Assembly (NCBI GenBank): GCA_902633335.1
Contig: CACPFY010000001.1
Span: 62,001 to 126,000 of the forward strand
DNA length: 64,000 nt
Direction: 5' to 3'
DNA from: an uncultured Pelagibacteraceae bacterium
Lineage (GTDB): Bacteria; Pseudomonadota; Alphaproteobacteria; Pelagibacterales; Pelagibacteraceae
Shown here: piece after piece, positions 1-9,820 of the stretch
Layout of the letters: each line of letters begins with the position of its first letter
Numbering within the stretch: the first letter of the stretch is position 1
Notes under the pieces: generated by a model
What the model was told of the DNA's origin: nothing
Databases searched by the model: none
The model's input: only the letters and a program-made list of their open reading frames with translations
Made by a program: the position numbers and the translations under genes

Positions 1-1
1 T

Positions 2-973
2 TATCTTGATTTAAGAAATCTAGTAACTAACAAACTAGAAAAGGTTGAGGAATTAATTAATCTCAAGCTTGAGAGTAAGGTTGATCTTATTCAGAAAATG
101 ACAAAACATCATTTAAATTCAGGTGGCAAAAGACTAAGGGCTCTTTTAACTTTAGGCTCAGCTAAATTGGCTGGTTATGATTTGGGGGACAGAGATATTA
201 ATCTGGCTAGTTGTGTTGAATTAATTCATTCTGCAACTTTATTACACGACGACGTAATTGACGAGAGCGATTTGAGAAGAGGAAATAAAACCACAAACAA
301 TATTTGGGGTAATCAATCTTCAATTTTGACTGGGGATTATCTATTAAGTAGATGTTTTGAAATTATGGTAGATGATGGAGATTTAGAAATATTAAAATTA
401 TTATCTTCTACTTCTTCCAAAATTGCACAGGGAGAGGTGCTGCAATTACAACACAAAGGTGAAGCAGATCTTTTGGAAGAGACATATACAAAAATTATCA
501 ATTTAAAAACAGCAGCTTTATTTTCTGCAGCAACTAAAACAGGTGCTTGTTTAGGTAAACTTGACATTAAGGAAAAGGAGGCATTAGCTTCTTATGGAAA
601 AAATCTCGGTCTGGCTTTTCAAATTGCTGACGATGCTTTGGATTACTTTGCCAAAGAAATTTTATTTGGAAAAGAAGTTGGAAAAGATTTTTACGAAGGT
701 AAAACTACCTTGCCATTGATAATAATTTTTCAAAGAGCAAATGATGAGGAAAAAGATTTTCTAAAAGAAATATTTAAGAAAGAAAAAAGAAATGAAGATG
801 ATTTTAGCGAAGTATTATCACTTATTAATAAATATAAAGCAGTAGAAGAAAGTTTAAAAAGAGCCGAATATTTTGTAAACGTTTCAAGAGACGCTTTAGC
901 AATTTTTCCAAATAGTAGAGAAAAAAATATTTTACAAAACTTATCAAGTTTTAGTTTAAATAGATCATTCTAA
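2..973 (+). CDS. ispB: Polyprenyl diphosphate synthase (octaprenyl/decaprenyl type), 5' end outside window
   Basis: Trans-prenyltransferase that extends farnesyl diphosphate with IPP units to make the ubiquinone side chain. The reading frame is open from base 2, so an internal ATG at 98 is probably not the start and the gene begins left of the window. About 323 residues are visible, close to the usual family length. Counted from the ATG at 98, the first aspartate-rich motif DDVID is at residues 51-55 and the second, DDALD, at 179-183; GGKR lies near the N-terminus. The first motif plus overall length fits a long-chain synthase better than an FPP synthase; a second homologue at 4632-5507 is the short-chain one. 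It converges on pdxH with a 4-base overlap. Confidence 0.9.
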   Translation, partial: YLDLRNLVTNKLEKVEELINLKLESKVDLIQKMTKHHLNSGGKRLRALLTLGSAKLAGYDLGDRDINLASCVELIHSATLLHDDVIDESDLRRGNKTTNNIWGNQSSILTGDYLLSRCFEIMVDDGDLEILKLLSSTSSKIAQGEVLQLQHKGEADLLEETYTKIINLKTAALFSAATKTGACLGKLDIKEKEALASYGKNLGLAFQIADDALDYFAKEILFGKEVGKDFYEGKTTLPLIIIFQRANDEEKDFLKEIFKKEKRNEDDFSEVLSLINKYKAVEESLKRAEYFVNVSRDALAIFPNSREKNILQNLSSFSLNRSF

Positions 974-1599
974 GGATACAAAAGTTCTTTTTTCCAACTT
1001 CCGTTTTCTTTTTTATAATTTAATCTCTCATGTATTCGGCCCTCTCCATCTAACCAGAATTCAATTTGAGACGGCATTAATCTCCACCCAGACCAATGCG
1101 AAGGTCTAGGCACGTTATTAGATGGATATTTTTTTTCATAAGTTTTTATTTTTTTTATAAAATCATCCCTTTTATCTAAAATTTCAGATTGGGAAGAAGC
1201 CCATGCACCAATTTTATTTTTATATGGTCTTGAATTATAATAATCATCCGCCTCTTTATCTGTAACTTTTTCAACTTCTCCGACTATTCTTATTTGTCTT
1301 CTAATACTTTTCCAATGAAAACACATAGATGATTTTTTGTTAATCTTTAAATCACTTCCTTTTTTACTATTAAAATTTGTATAAAAGACAAATCCTTTAT
1401 CACTCAACCCTTTAAGAAGGACCATTCTTACACTTGGTTGATTGTGGTCATCCACTGTAGCAACCGCTACAGCATTTGGGTCATTAATTTCAGTCTCCTC
1501 GGCTTTAGCGAACCATTTTTTGAATAATTCTATTGGATTATTGGCTTCTTCAAAGCATTTATCCAAGCCTAGAGAGTTTTTGCCATTATTTTGATTCAT
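970..1599 (-). CDS. pdxH: Pyridoxamine 5'-phosphate oxidase
   Basis: FMN-dependent oxidase making pyridoxal 5'-phosphate from PNP or PMP. At 209 residues it has normal family length. The FMN-binding stretch RMVLLKGL followed by FVFYTNFNSKKG is in the first half, and the C-terminal RIHERLNYKK segment matches the conserved PdxH dimerisation/PLP-site end. The ATG at 1599 is followed by a short Asn-rich leader, which is common in this family. It converges with the preceding polyprenyl synthase gene and is divergent from aroC across 34 bases, so that gap must hold both promoters. PLP produced here would serve the DegT-family sugar aminotransferases further along, but no direct link is implied. Confidence 0.95.
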   Translation of the reverse strand: MNQNNGKNSLGLDKCFEEANNPIELFKKWFAKAEETEINDPNAVAVATVDDHNQPSVRMVLLKGLSDKGFVFYTNFNSKKGSDLKINKKSSMCFHWKSIRRQIRIVGEVEKVTDKEADDYYNSRPYKNKIGAWASSQSEILDKRDDFIKKIKTYEKKYPSNNVPRPSHWSGWRLMPSQIEFWLDGEGRIHERLNYKKENGSWKKELLYP

Positions 1600-1633
1600 A
1601 ATTTATTTAAAATAATTTATACATTAAATAACT

Positions 1634-2716
1634 ATGTCTTTTAATACTTTTGGAAAAATTTTTAGGTTTACAACTTGGGGGGAATCGCATGGGCCTGCTA
1701 TTGGCTGTATAGTTGATGGTTGTCCACCAAATATTCCTATTTCTGAGAAAGAAATTCAAAAAGATATGGATAAGAGAAGGCCTGGGCAGTCAAAATTTAC
1801 TACGCAAAGGAAAGAAAGTGATAAAGTTTCGATTTTATCTGGCGTCTTCCAAGGTAAAACTACGGGAACTCCTATTTCAATGATTATTTATAATGAGGAC
1901 AAAAGATCTAGAGATTATGAGTCAATCAAAGATAAATTTAGGCCGGGACATGCTGACTTCACGTATTTTAAAAAGTACGGTGTAAGGGATTATAGAGGCG
2001 GCGGTCGTCAATCTGCTAGAGAAACTGCAAGCAGAGTTGCAGCAGGAGCTATAGCTAAAATTGTTCTTAAAAAAATCATTGGAAAAAAATTTAATATAGT
2101 TGGAGCTGTAACTCAATTAGGTATTTTGGGATGCAATATTTTAAATTGGAATGATAAAGAAATAAGAAGAAATCCATTCTTCTGTCCAGATAAATCATCG
2201 GTAAAATTATGGGAAAAATATTTATTAGGAATTAGAAAGTCAGGTTCATCTTGTGGTGCCGTAATAGAACTGAGGGCGAGAGGTGTTCCGGTTGGATTAG
2301 GATCTCCAATTTACTCAAAACTAGACGCAGACATAGCTTCAGCACTTATGAGTATTAACGCAGTTAAAGGAGTTAATATTGGTGCTGGGATGGGATCAGC
2401 ACACTTAACTGGGGAGGAAAATTCTGATGAAATTCGAGGTGGTGCAGGAAAAATTAGTTTTAAAAGTAATAAAGCTGGAGGAATATTAGGCGGTATTTCA
2501 TCGGGCCAAGAAATCATTGCATCATTTGCAGTTAAACCAACCTCTTCTATTTTAAATAGTAGGGAAACTATAAATAAAAAAGGAAAAAATACCAAAATTT
2601 CTGTTAAAGGCAGACATGACCCATGCGTAGGAATTAGAGCTGTGCCCATAGGTGAAGCTATGCTCGCATGCGTGATATTAGATCAATATATGATGAATAA
2701 AGCTCAGTGTAGCTAA
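1634..2716 (+). CDS. aroC: Chorismate synthase
   Basis: Last enzyme of the shikimate pathway: converts EPSP to chorismate using reduced FMN. The 360-residue length is standard. Visible signatures are the N-terminal [10 protein letters not shown], the central [14 protein letters not shown] and the [14 protein letters not shown] run that binds FMN and substrate, and near the C-terminus GRHDPC and RAVPIGEAM. The start ATG lies shortly after an AT-rich leader shared with the divergent pdxH. The 3' end overlaps the 3' end of dxs by 4 bases, so the two genes converge without room for a conventional hairpin terminator. Confidence 0.97.
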   Translation: MSFNTFGKIFRFTTWGESHGPAIGCIVDGCPPNIPISEKEIQKDMDKRRPGQSKFTTQRKESDKVSILSGVFQGKTTGTPISMIIYNEDKRSRDYESIKDKFRPGHADFTYFKKYGVRDYRGGGRQSARETASRVAAGAIAKIVLKKIIGKKFNIVGAVTQLGILGCNILNWNDKEIRRNPFFCPDKSSVKLWEKYLLGIRKSGSSCGAVIELRARGVPVGLGSPIYSKLDADIASALMSINAVKGVNIGAGMGSAHLTGEENSDEIRGGAGKISFKSNKAGGILGGISSGQEIIASFAVKPTSSILNSRETINKKGKNTKISVKGRHDPCVGIRAVPIGEAMLACVILDQYMMNKAQCS

Positions 2717-4632
2717 TTTGAAAATTTATTTTTATTTTTTGCAAATATAATGTTGGATTTTAAAGCTTCTTCGATTTTTTCAACGATGGAATTAAAGTTT
2801 AGACCAGCTTTCTCATACATTTTTTCAGGAGTATCTTGGTCTATAAAAATATCCGGTAAAAACATTGATCTAAATTTCAGCCCTTTGTCGAAAACACCTC
2901 TGTCAGAAAGAAGTTTCATAACATGAGAACCAAATCCTCCTATAGAGCCCTCTTCTATTGTTAGGATTAATTCATGGTTTGAGGCTACCTCAAGAATTAA
3001 TTTTTCATCTAATGGTTTAGCAAATCTAGCATCTATTATTGAAATCTTAATTCCTTTTTTTTCTAAAATCTCTCTAGCTTTTTTACACTCATCTAACCTA
3101 GCTCCAAAATTTAATATTGCAGCTTGTTTTCCCTCACAAATTATCTTTCCTTTACCTATTTCCAAAATCTTATCTATTCCTGGCAACTCGATACCAACAC
3201 CATTCCCTCTTGGATATCTAAAGGCAGATGGCCTATCGTTAATTTGAACAGAAGTATTTATCATTTTGACTAATTCTGACTCGTCACTTGCAGCCATTAC
3301 AACAAAATTTGGTAAAGTAGATAAGTAAGTTATATCGAAAGAGCCAGCGTGTGTTGGTCCATCCGCTCCCACTAATCCTGCCCTATCTATAGCAAATCTT
3401 ACCGGTAGAGATTGCAAAGCAACATCATGTACAACCTGATCATAAGCTCTTTGTAAAAATGTTGAATAAATAGCTGCATAAGGCTTATATCCTTCTGTAG
3501 CTAAACCAGCTGCAAACGTTACAGCATGTTGTTCAGCTATACCTACATCAAACATTCTATCAGGAAATCTTTTCTCAAACAAATTAAGACCGGTGCCAGA
3601 AGGCATAGCTCCAGTAATACCAATAATTTTAGTATCTTTCTCAGCATGTTTTATTAAAGTTTCTGAGAATACTTTTGTATAAGAAGGCACATTAGATTTT
3701 GATTTACTTTGTTGACCAGTAGAAATATTAAATTTTGAAACTCCATGATATTTATCTCCAGAGTCCTCTGCAGGTTTATAGCCTTTTCCCTTTTGAGTTA
3801 TCGCATGTATTAAAATTGGGCCTTCATGTTTAGACTTTTTCACATTTTCTAAAATTTGAACTAAATAATCAACATCGTGTCCATCAATTGGTCCTATATA
3901 GTAAAACCCTAGTTCGCTGAATAACGTGCCTCCTGTCACAATCCCTCTTAAAATGTCCTCTGCTTTCCCGGCTTTTTGGCTAAACCTTTTTGAAAATGCT
4001 GAGGTAATTAATTTAATTGTTTCCCTTAAACTAAAATATAGCTTTCCGGATAGTAATTTTGCTAAATATTTACTCATCGCTCCAACAGGTTTAGCGATGG
4101 ACATTTCGTTATCATTTAAAATCACAACTAACTTAGATTTCAACGCTCCAGCGTTATTCATTGCTTCATAGGCCATTCCAGCACTCATAGCACCGTCTCC
4201 TATTACCGCTATAACATTGTTATTGTCGTTCGACAGTTTCTTTGCAACTGACATTCCTAGAGTTGAAGAAATTGAAGTTGAGCTGTGGGCTGCGCCGAAC
4301 GGATCGTACTCACTTTCTTCTCTTTTAGTGAAGCCTGATAATCCTCCACCTTTTCTTAAAGTTCTAATTTCTTTTTTCCTACCTGTTATTATTTTATGAG
4401 GATAGCATTGGTGACTTACATCCCAAACTAATTTGTCTTTAGGAGTATTAAAAACATAGTGTAATGCAACGGTTAATTCTACTACACCTAGGCCAGCACC
4501 TAAATGACCACCCGTTTCTGAAACCACATCTATTAACTCTGTTCTCAGCTCTTCAGAAATTTGTTTTAAATCCTTTTTCTCAAATTTTCTAAGATCTGAA
4601 GGATAATTTATTTTATCTAGTAATTTGGCCAT
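2713..4632 (-). CDS. dxs: 1-deoxy-D-xylulose-5-phosphate synthase
   Basis: Thiamine-diphosphate enzyme that condenses pyruvate and glyceraldehyde 3-phosphate, the first step of the MEP isoprenoid pathway. At 639 residues it is full length. It shows [10 protein letters not shown], the TPP/Mg motif starting GDGAMSAG with the following N, the catalytic-glutamate segment [12 protein letters not shown], and [10 protein letters not shown] in the Pyr domain. The start abuts the stop of ispA (shared base 4632), giving the operon xseB-ispA-dxs, an arrangement widely conserved in proteobacteria. Products DXP, FPP (next gene) and long-chain prenyl-PP (first gene) belong to one supply chain. Confidence 0.97.
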   Translation of the reverse strand: MAKLLDKINYPSDLRKFEKKDLKQISEELRTELIDVVSETGGHLGAGLGVVELTVALHYVFNTPKDKLVWDVSHQCYPHKIITGRKKEIRTLRKGGGLSGFTKREESEYDPFGAAHSSTSISSTLGMSVAKKLSNDNNNVIAVIGDGAMSAGMAYEAMNNAGALKSKLVVILNDNEMSIAKPVGAMSKYLAKLLSGKLYFSLRETIKLITSAFSKRFSQKAGKAEDILRGIVTGGTLFSELGFYYIGPIDGHDVDYLVQILENVKKSKHEGPILIHAITQKGKGYKPAEDSGDKYHGVSKFNISTGQQSKSKSNVPSYTKVFSETLIKHAEKDTKIIGITGAMPSGTGLNLFEKRFPDRMFDVGIAEQHAVTFAAGLATEGYKPYAAIYSTFLQRAYDQVVHDVALQSLPVRFAIDRAGLVGADGPTHAGSFDITYLSTLPNFVVMAASDESELVKMINTSVQINDRPSAFRYPRGNGVGIELPGIDKILEIGKGKIICEGKQAAILNFGARLDECKKAREILEKKGIKISIIDARFAKPLDEKLILEVASNHELILTIEEGSIGGFGSHVMKLLSDRGVFDKGLKFRSMFLPDIFIDQDTPEKMYEKAGLNFNSIVEKIEEALKSNIIFAKNKNKFSN

Positions 4633-5507
4633 TAATATTTTCTTTCTAAAATAAAATTTACAATATTTCTCAAATCGTTAGCTTTATTTCCATGTTTTTC
4701 AAGTTTTCTCAATATATTTTTTTTTAAGTTAATAGCATAATCATAAGCGTAATTATATCCTACTAAATTTACAATTGTAGATTTTCCTTTTTTTTTATCT
4801 TTGTTAACTGTTTTACCAGTATATTTAGATTTTCCTGTTACGTCCAAAAAATCATCTGCCAATTGAAACAATAGACCAATATCCTCTCCTAATCTGATTA
4901 AACCTTTGTTCACTTCATCACTTTTACCTGCGATTTGACCAGCAGCAAAGCAACAAAAACTGAATAATTTTCCAGTTTTTTTTCTTTGCATATTTATTAT
5001 GTCTTTAAAATTCTTTCTTTTTTTTTCATATTTTAAATCTAGTTCTTGACCTCCCGCTATTCCTGTATGGCCAGAGCACTCTGCTAGTTTTTTAATAAGT
5101 AAAATTTTATTTTTATCTTTAATTTTAAATCTGTAGTCAGAAATCATTTCAAATGCTAAAGTTAACAAAGAATTTCCGGCTAGCACTGCTGTAGACTCGC
5201 CATACTTAATATGAGCTGTGGCTTTTCCTCTTCTAAGTTTATCATTATCCATACAAGGTAAATCGTCATGAATTAATGAGTATGAATGAATACATTCAAC
5301 GGCACCGCAAATATTTAATAATTTATATGACTCAAGGTTGTATAATTTTCCAGTGGCTAAAATAATACTTGATCTAATTTTTTTTCCTCCAGATAGGACG
5401 CCATAACTCATTGGGTTAATTAGTAAACTTCTTTTCTGACCTTTTAAGTATTTTTTTAAAAACAAATCAATTTTTTTTGCATTTAATTTTAATCTATTTT
5501 TTAGCAT
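4632..5507 (-). CDS. ispA: Farnesyl diphosphate synthase (geranyltranstransferase)
   Basis: Short-chain trans-prenyltransferase making farnesyl diphosphate. 291 residues. The first aspartate motif DDLPCMD (residues 81-87) has the two-residue insertion typical of bacterial FPP synthases, and the second, DDFLD, is at 218-222; GGKKIR lies at 40-45. It overlaps xseB by 14 bases upstream and touches dxs downstream, implying translational coupling in one transcript. Very lysine-rich compared with family members from GC-rich genomes, as expected from the AT-biased base composition. Confidence 0.95.
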   Translation of the reverse strand: MLKNRLKLNAKKIDLFLKKYLKGQKRSLLINPMSYGVLSGGKKIRSSIILATGKLYNLESYKLLNICGAVECIHSYSLIHDDLPCMDNDKLRRGKATAHIKYGESTAVLAGNSLLTLAFEMISDYRFKIKDKNKILLIKKLAECSGHTGIAGGQELDLKYEKKRKNFKDIINMQRKKTGKLFSFCCFAAGQIAGKSDEVNKGLIRLGEDIGLLFQLADDFLDVTGKSKYTGKTVNKDKKKGKSTIVNLVGYNYAYDYAINLKKNILRKLEKHGNKANDLRNIVNFILERKY

Positions 5508-5718
5508 TTTTTTTACCTAATGAATTAATTTCTTTTAATTTTTTTTTAAAAAGATCATCCATGTGTTTGTTCAATTTAAGAAGCATATCATAGTCGTCGG
5601 TATGGTTTTCAAGATTTGTCTCACCTTTCTCAATTTTATCTAAAATTTTATTGATTTCTTCTTTAGTCTCTTTTATTGATTTGTTTTTAATATCTGCTGG
5701 AATATTTTTACTAGTCAT
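5494..5718 (-). CDS. xseB: Exodeoxyribonuclease VII small subunit
   Basis: Small helical subunit of exonuclease VII, which degrades single-stranded DNA together with XseA (not in this window). At 74 residues with an acidic helical core (EEINKILDKIEKGETNLENH) followed by DYDMLLKLNKHMDDLFKKKL, it fits the XseB pattern, although the usual segment is divergent. Position directly upstream of ispA-dxs is the classical location for xseB and strengthens the call. Start ATG at 5718 is 21 bases from the divergent tsaC start. Confidence 0.85.
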   Translation of the reverse strand: MTSKNIPADIKNKSIKETKEEINKILDKIEKGETNLENHTDDYDMLLKLNKHMDDLFKKKLKEINSLGKKNAKK

Positions 5719-5739
5719 TTATTGTATATTAAATAAATT

Positions 5740-6690
5740 ATGAAGAATATCTATTCAAATATAATCAAATTTAATTCAAAGAATTTAATTAAAATTATTA
5801 ATATTCTTAAAAAAAATGGCATAATTGGTTTGCCAACAGAAACTGTATATGGTTTGGCTGGAAATGCATATTCTAATAGTGCAGTTAAGAAAATTTTTAA
5901 AATTAAAAAGAGATTAAAAAAAAATCCACTTATTATTCACTATTATAATTTAGATCACGCCAAAAAGGACGTATCGTTAGACAGAAAATTTTATAAAATT
6001 TACAAAAAATTTAGTCCAGGACCAATTACTTATATTGTTAAGAAAAAAAATAATTCCAAAATTAAACCTCTAGCTTCTGGAAATTTAAAAACTGTAGGTA
6101 TTAGATTTCCGAAAAATAAAATAATAAGAAAATTATTAAAAAAACTTGAATTTCCATTAGCAATGCCAAGTGCAAATAAGTCATCTGGTGTAAGCCCAGT
6201 AAAGCCTTTAGATGTTTTTGAAGAATTTAATAATAAAATTAAAGTGGTTGATGGCGGTATCTCAAAAATTGGAATAGAGTCAACTGTTTTAAATTTAGTC
6301 AACAAAGTATGTATTTTAAGACCAGGAATAATTACTCCCAAACAAATTGAGAGTGTTTTAAAAACAAAATTAAAAATTTTAACAAAACAAACAATACTTA
6401 AATCTCCGGGATTGTTAAAAAAACATTATTCACCAGGCATACCTATGTATATGAATAAAAATAAATGTCCTGATAAATATGCATTTATAACTTTTGGAAA
6501 CAAATACCCTGTGACAAGAAACTCTTTTAATTTAAGTAGAAAATCTAATTTAAATGAGGCTGCTAAAAACTTATATAAGTTTTTTAGAATTGTTAAAAAA
6601 AGAGGATATAAAAAGATTTATGTTGCAAAAATTCCTAATATAGGAGTTGGAATTGCAATCAACGATAGACTTAAAAGAGCTTCAAAATAA
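5740..6690 (+). CDS. tsaC: L-threonylcarbamoyladenylate synthase (Sua5/YrdC family, long form)
   Basis: Makes threonylcarbamoyl-AMP for the t6A modification at position 37 of ANN-decoding tRNAs. The N-terminal YrdC domain covers roughly residues 10-200, with the characteristic GLPTETVYGLAGNA stretch and MPSANKSSGVSP. The remaining ~110 residues, after a linker containing SPGLLKKHYSPG, form the C-terminal Sua5 domain, so this is the longer Sua5 type rather than short TsaC. The stop codon overlaps the next gene's ATG (TAATG), suggesting read-through into the ABC transporter genes, although those look functionally unrelated. Confidence 0.92.
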   Translation: MKNIYSNIIKFNSKNLIKIINILKKNGIIGLPTETVYGLAGNAYSNSAVKKIFKIKKRLKKNPLIIHYYNLDHAKKDVSLDRKFYKIYKKFSPGPITYIVKKKNNSKIKPLASGNLKTVGIRFPKNKIIRKLLKKLEFPLAMPSANKSSGVSPVKPLDVFEEFNNKIKVVDGGISKIGIESTVLNLVNKVCILRPGIITPKQIESVLKTKLKILTKQTILKSPGLLKKHYSPGIPMYMNKNKCPDKYAFITFGNKYPVTRNSFNLSRKSNLNEAAKNLYKFFRIVKKRGYKKIYVAKIPNIGVGIAINDRLKRASK

Positions 6691-7424
6691 TGAAATTAGA
6701 AGTAAAAAATTTAGAAAAAAAGTTTAAAAATTTCACTGCAGTTAAAAATATAAATTTTCAAATTGATAATGGGCATACATTAGGTGTTCTAGGGCCGAAT
6801 GGATGTGGAAAAACAACCACAATCGGAATGTTACTTGGATTAATTAAACCTTCAAATGGTAAAATTCTTATAGACGATGAAAATTTTGAAAATTTAAATA
6901 GAGAAAAAATATTAAGCCAATTTAATTTTGCATCACCATATGTTGAGTTGCCCAAAAAGTTAACTGTAAAAGAAAATTTAGAAATATACGGTAGACTATA
7001 TGGCGTAAAAGATTTGGCTAGAAGGATACAAGAAGTTTCTGATGACTTGAATTTAAGTATATTTTTAAACAAGAAAACTGGAGAGTTATCATCTGGACAA
7101 AAAAACAGGGTTTCTTTAGCGAAATCACTTATAAATAATCCTAAAATTTTATTTTTAGACGAACCAACTGCTAGTTTAGATCCCGATATTGGAGATTTTG
7201 TGAGAAACTACATAGAGGATTATAAGTCAAAAAATAAAGTTTCAATACTATTAGCATCTCATAATATGAAAGAGGTAGAAAGACTCTGTGACCAGGTCAT
7301 AATGATGAAAGAGGGTGAAATAGTTGATAGAGGAACATGTCAATCATTAATTGATAAACACGGTAGAAACAATTTAGAGGATACTTTTTTAAAATTAGCG
7401 AGAAACAAAAATGAATTGGAATAA
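6690..7424 (+). CDS. ABC transporter ATP-binding protein (ABC-2 type exporter)
   Basis: Cytoplasmic ATPase of a two-gene ABC-2 exporter; it overlaps the permease gene by 14 bases. 244 residues. Walker A is GPNGCGKTT (35-43), the signature LSSGQ is at 133-137, Walker B ILFLDEPT at 153-160, and the H-loop sits in SHNMKEVE. The family covers exporters of drugs, lipids, polysaccharides and Nod factors, so the substrate cannot be read from sequence. The genes downstream (oxygenase-like protein and GT17 glycosyltransferase) hint at a glycoconjugate, which is inference from context only. Confidence 0.9.
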   Translation: MKLEVKNLEKKFKNFTAVKNINFQIDNGHTLGVLGPNGCGKTTTIGMLLGLIKPSNGKILIDDENFENLNREKILSQFNFASPYVELPKKLTVKENLEIYGRLYGVKDLARRIQEVSDDLNLSIFLNKKTGELSSGQKNRVSLAKSLINNPKILFLDEPTASLDPDIGDFVRNYIEDYKSKNKVSILLASHNMKEVERLCDQVIMMKEGEIVDRGTCQSLIDKHGRNNLEDTFLKLARNKNELE

Positions 7425-8202
7425 AGTTTACGGTCTAAGTTTAAGGCATTTTTATTTAATTAAAAGTTCTTTTCCAAGAATTTTAGATTTAATTTATTGG
7501 CCAAGTATTCAAATATTTCTGTGGGGTTTCATATCAAAGTTTTTTACTTTGAGTTCATCTTATTACAATAATACAGTTGGTGTAATTTTATCCGCAGCTA
7601 TACTTTACGATTTTCTTTTTAGATCAAGTATAAGCTATAACATGATGTTTTTGGAGGAGATATGGAGTAGAAATTTCACAAATTTATTTATTTCACCAAT
7701 TAAAATTAAAGAAATAATTGCTGCCTTGACATTAACAGCAATTGTAAGAACGCTTATAGGTATGGTGCCAGCTGCACTACTTGCCATACCATTGTTTGGA
7801 GTTTCTATATTTAAAATTGGTTTGCCACTAATATCTTTATTACTAAGTCTTTATATTTTTGGAATTACTTTAGGTTTATTGGTAACATCTGGGTTAATAA
7901 GATTTGGTCCATCATTTGAAAATATAGCCTGGGCTAGTCTATTTTTTTTAGCTCCACTGGGATGTATATACTATCCTATAGAAATTTTACCCCAATGGTT
8001 ACAGATAATAGCAAAAATACTCCCTTTAGTTCATATTTTCGAAGAGATGAGAAATATTTTAATTAATGATATTATAAGCTATACTCAAATACTTTTAGCA
8101 ATAGCTATTTCTATTTTTTATTTCATGCTTGGGGTTGTTGTTTTTTATATATCTTACGCTGGAGCAAAAATACGAGGGACTTTGATTAACGTTGGAGAAT
8201 AA
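7411..8202 (+). CDS. ABC-2 type transporter permease
   Basis: Integral membrane partner of the preceding ATPase. 263 residues with about six hydrophobic spans, including segments near IFLWGFISKFF, the long LTLTAIVRTLIGMVPAALLA region, LPLISLLLSLYIFGITLGLL and the C-terminal ILLAIAISIFYFMLGVVVF. This layout matches ABC-2 membrane proteins of the NodJ/YadH kind. The start ATG lies inside the end of the ATPase gene and the stop TAA is followed directly by the ATG of the next gene (8203), so all four genes to 9720 read as one transcription unit. Confidence 0.88.
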   Translation: MNWNKVYGLSLRHFYLIKSSFPRILDLIYWPSIQIFLWGFISKFFTLSSSYYNNTVGVILSAAILYDFLFRSSISYNMMFLEEIWSRNFTNLFISPIKIKEIIAALTLTAIVRTLIGMVPAALLAIPLFGVSIFKIGLPLISLLLSLYIFGITLGLLVTSGLIRFGPSFENIAWASLFFLAPLGCIYYPIEILPQWLQIIAKILPLVHIFEEMRNILINDIISYTQILLAIAISIFYFMLGVVVFYISYAGAKIRGTLINVGE

Positions 8203-8910
8203 ATGCATAATAAAATTGATGAAATTAAAAAAAATGAGAGTTCACCGAAAGTTATTAAAAATCTTTTTACTAAAAATGAAATTAACAAATTTATAGCTCT
8301 TTACGAAGAATTGCCAACTACAGTCCATAATAAAAAACAAAATGTTATTAAAAAAAGGTGGCTTAAAGAATATGGAAGAGAGATGGAAGAACTATTTTAT
8401 AGTAAATTAAAAAATGAGATAGGTGAGTTTAAATATGATAATTTAAAAACTGATAATGGTGACGACATTTATGGACTTTTTCAAGAAAGCTATAATCCTA
8501 TAGGATTGCATATAGATGGTGGTTTTAATTTCGAGGATTTAATTTACAAACAAAGTTTAATACCTTTGACTCCAGTTGGAAGTACTGTAATTTTTAAAAA
8601 TAGATATTATGGAAAATCTACAAGTTTTACTATTGATAAAAAAGAATTAGGAATTACTAAATTAAATTATGGACAAAATTTAAGATCAGATAAACATATA
8701 GGAATGTATGGTAACAAGCCTTTTAATCCTGAAGATCACAAAAATTATTTGAAGCATGAGAAAATAGACAACCTTGTTGGACTTGAGATTGATCTTGTTT
8801 ATGAGTGGGAATTAGGCTCTATGTTAATTTTTGATAGAACAAACTTACATTGTTCATCCTCTAAAATTGAAGGTAAAAAAATAGGGTTAACTACTTTTAC
8901 AAAAAAATAA
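8203..8910 (+). CDS. Protein with 2OG-Fe(II) oxygenase-like motif, function unknown
   Basis: I do not recognise a named family with certainty. The 235-residue protein carries the ligand pattern of a double-stranded beta-helix oxygenase: H103-x-D105 in GLHIDGGFN, a distal H216 in DRTNLHCSSS and a basic residue ten positions later, with hydrophobic strands between (SLIPLTPVGSTVIF, GSMLIFDR). These are consistent with Fe(II)/2-oxoglutarate binding, but the C-terminal arginine of the family appears as lysine. It sits between an ABC-2 exporter and a GT17 glycosyltransferase with spacings of 0 and 3 bases, so a role in modifying an exported glycan or lipid is plausible but unproven. Confidence 0.6.
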   Translation: MHNKIDEIKKNESSPKVIKNLFTKNEINKFIALYEELPTTVHNKKQNVIKKRWLKEYGREMEELFYSKLKNEIGEFKYDNLKTDNGDDIYGLFQESYNPIGLHIDGGFNFEDLIYKQSLIPLTPVGSTVIFKNRYYGKSTSFTIDKKELGITKLNYGQNLRSDKHIGMYGNKPFNPEDHKNYLKHEKIDNLVGLEIDLVYEWELGSMLIFDRTNLHCSSSKIEGKKIGLTTFTKK

Positions 8911-8913
8911 ATT

Positions 8914-9720
8914 ATGGCAATATATGATTGCTTTCAGTACTTTAACGAAGAGCATATAGCTGATTTAAGATTTAATATTTTAGATAAATTTGTAGATTAT
9001 TTTGTAATAGTTGAGTCTACAGTAAATCATCAGGGTAAAGAAAAAAAATTACAATTTGACATTAATAAATATTCAAAATTCAAAAAAAAAATAAAATATA
9101 TTATTGTAGATGATACTCCAGAAAATATAAAAAAACCTCATGAAGGTGGAGAGTCATTGGTTGAGCAACATCAAAGAAACTCATTAATGAAAGTTCTTAA
9201 TAAAGCTGATGATGAAGATATAATAATATTATCTGACGTAGACGAAATACCCGATTTAAACAAACTAAATTTATTTAATAAAAAAAATTATGCCGTTTTT
9301 TCACAAAAAATGTTTATGTACAAGATTAATTTTTTAAATTTAAATGAAAATAATTGGCATGGCTCTAAAATTTGTTTAAAAAAAAATTTGAAGTCCCCAC
9401 AATGGTTAAGGAATTTAAAATTTAAAAAGTATCCATTTTGGAGAATTGATAAACCAAAAAATATTCAAATAATAGAGAATGGAGGATGGCACTTTGCTTA
9501 TTTACAAAGTGCAGAAAATATCTCTCAAAAAATTAAATCCTTTGCTCACGGAGAATTTAATAAAGGACATCTTTCCGATGAAGAAAAAATAAAAGAAAGA
9601 ATTCAAAAAGGAGAGGACGTGTTTGAAAGAGGTTATAAAATAAAAAAAATTAAAATTGATGAGACTTTTCCAGATTATATTCAACAAAATCAAAATATGC
9701 TGAAAAGTTGGATTGCCTGA
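8914..9720 (+). CDS. Glycosyltransferase family 17 protein
   Basis: 268 residues starting MAIYDCFQYFNEE, the typical opening of GT17 enzymes (the family of the beta-1,4-N-acetylglucosaminyltransferase MGAT3 and many bacterial and viral homologues). The block FVIVESTVNHQGKEK (residues 31-45) and the acidic motif LSDVDEIPD with DVDE at 108-111, expected to bind the metal/nucleotide sugar, are both present, followed by the W-rich segment around GGWHFAY. Donor and acceptor are unknown. Last gene of the 6690-9720 run, ending six bases before an oppositely oriented tRNA-Arg. Confidence 0.85.
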   Translation: MAIYDCFQYFNEEHIADLRFNILDKFVDYFVIVESTVNHQGKEKKLQFDINKYSKFKKKIKYIIVDDTPENIKKPHEGGESLVEQHQRNSLMKVLNKADDEDIIILSDVDEIPDLNKLNLFNKKNYAVFSQKMFMYKINFLNLNENNWHGSKICLKKNLKSPQWLRNLKFKKYPFWRIDKPKNIQIIENGGWHFAYLQSAENISQKIKSFAHGEFNKGHLSDEEKIKERIQKGEDVFERGYKIKKIKIDETFPDYIQQNQNMLKSWIA

Positions 9721-9725
9721 TATTA

Positions 9726-9799
9726 TGCGCCCGGAAGGATTTGAACCCTCAACCTTCTGATCCGAAGTCAGACGCTCTATCCAGTTGAGCTACGAACGC
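9726..9799 (-). tRNA. tRNA-Arg (anticodon TCG)
   Basis: Folds as a complete cloverleaf on the minus strand: acceptor GCGTTCG pairs with CGGGCGC, the anticodon stem TCTGA/TCAGA encloses loop CTTCGGA giving anticodon TCG (reads CGA), and the T arm GAGGG-TTCAAAT-CCTTC is standard apart from wobble pairing. CCA is not encoded. It sits between the GT17 gene and rluD, opposite in strand to both, at the end of the small accessory run. tRNA genes are frequent landing sites for foreign DNA, though no flanking repeat was seen. Confidence 0.95.
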
Positions 9800-9820
9800 A
9801 CAAGTAGTAATTTAAAACAT

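Noticed and set aside
98-100. ATG 98 as the true start of ispB
   Set aside because: The frame is open to the left edge and the 32 upstream codons read as a typical N-terminal helix of the family; an upstream start is more likely.
9785-9820. Upstream start for rluD
   Set aside because: It overlaps the antisense tRNA-Arg and adds residues without similarity to the family; ATG 9821 is preferred.
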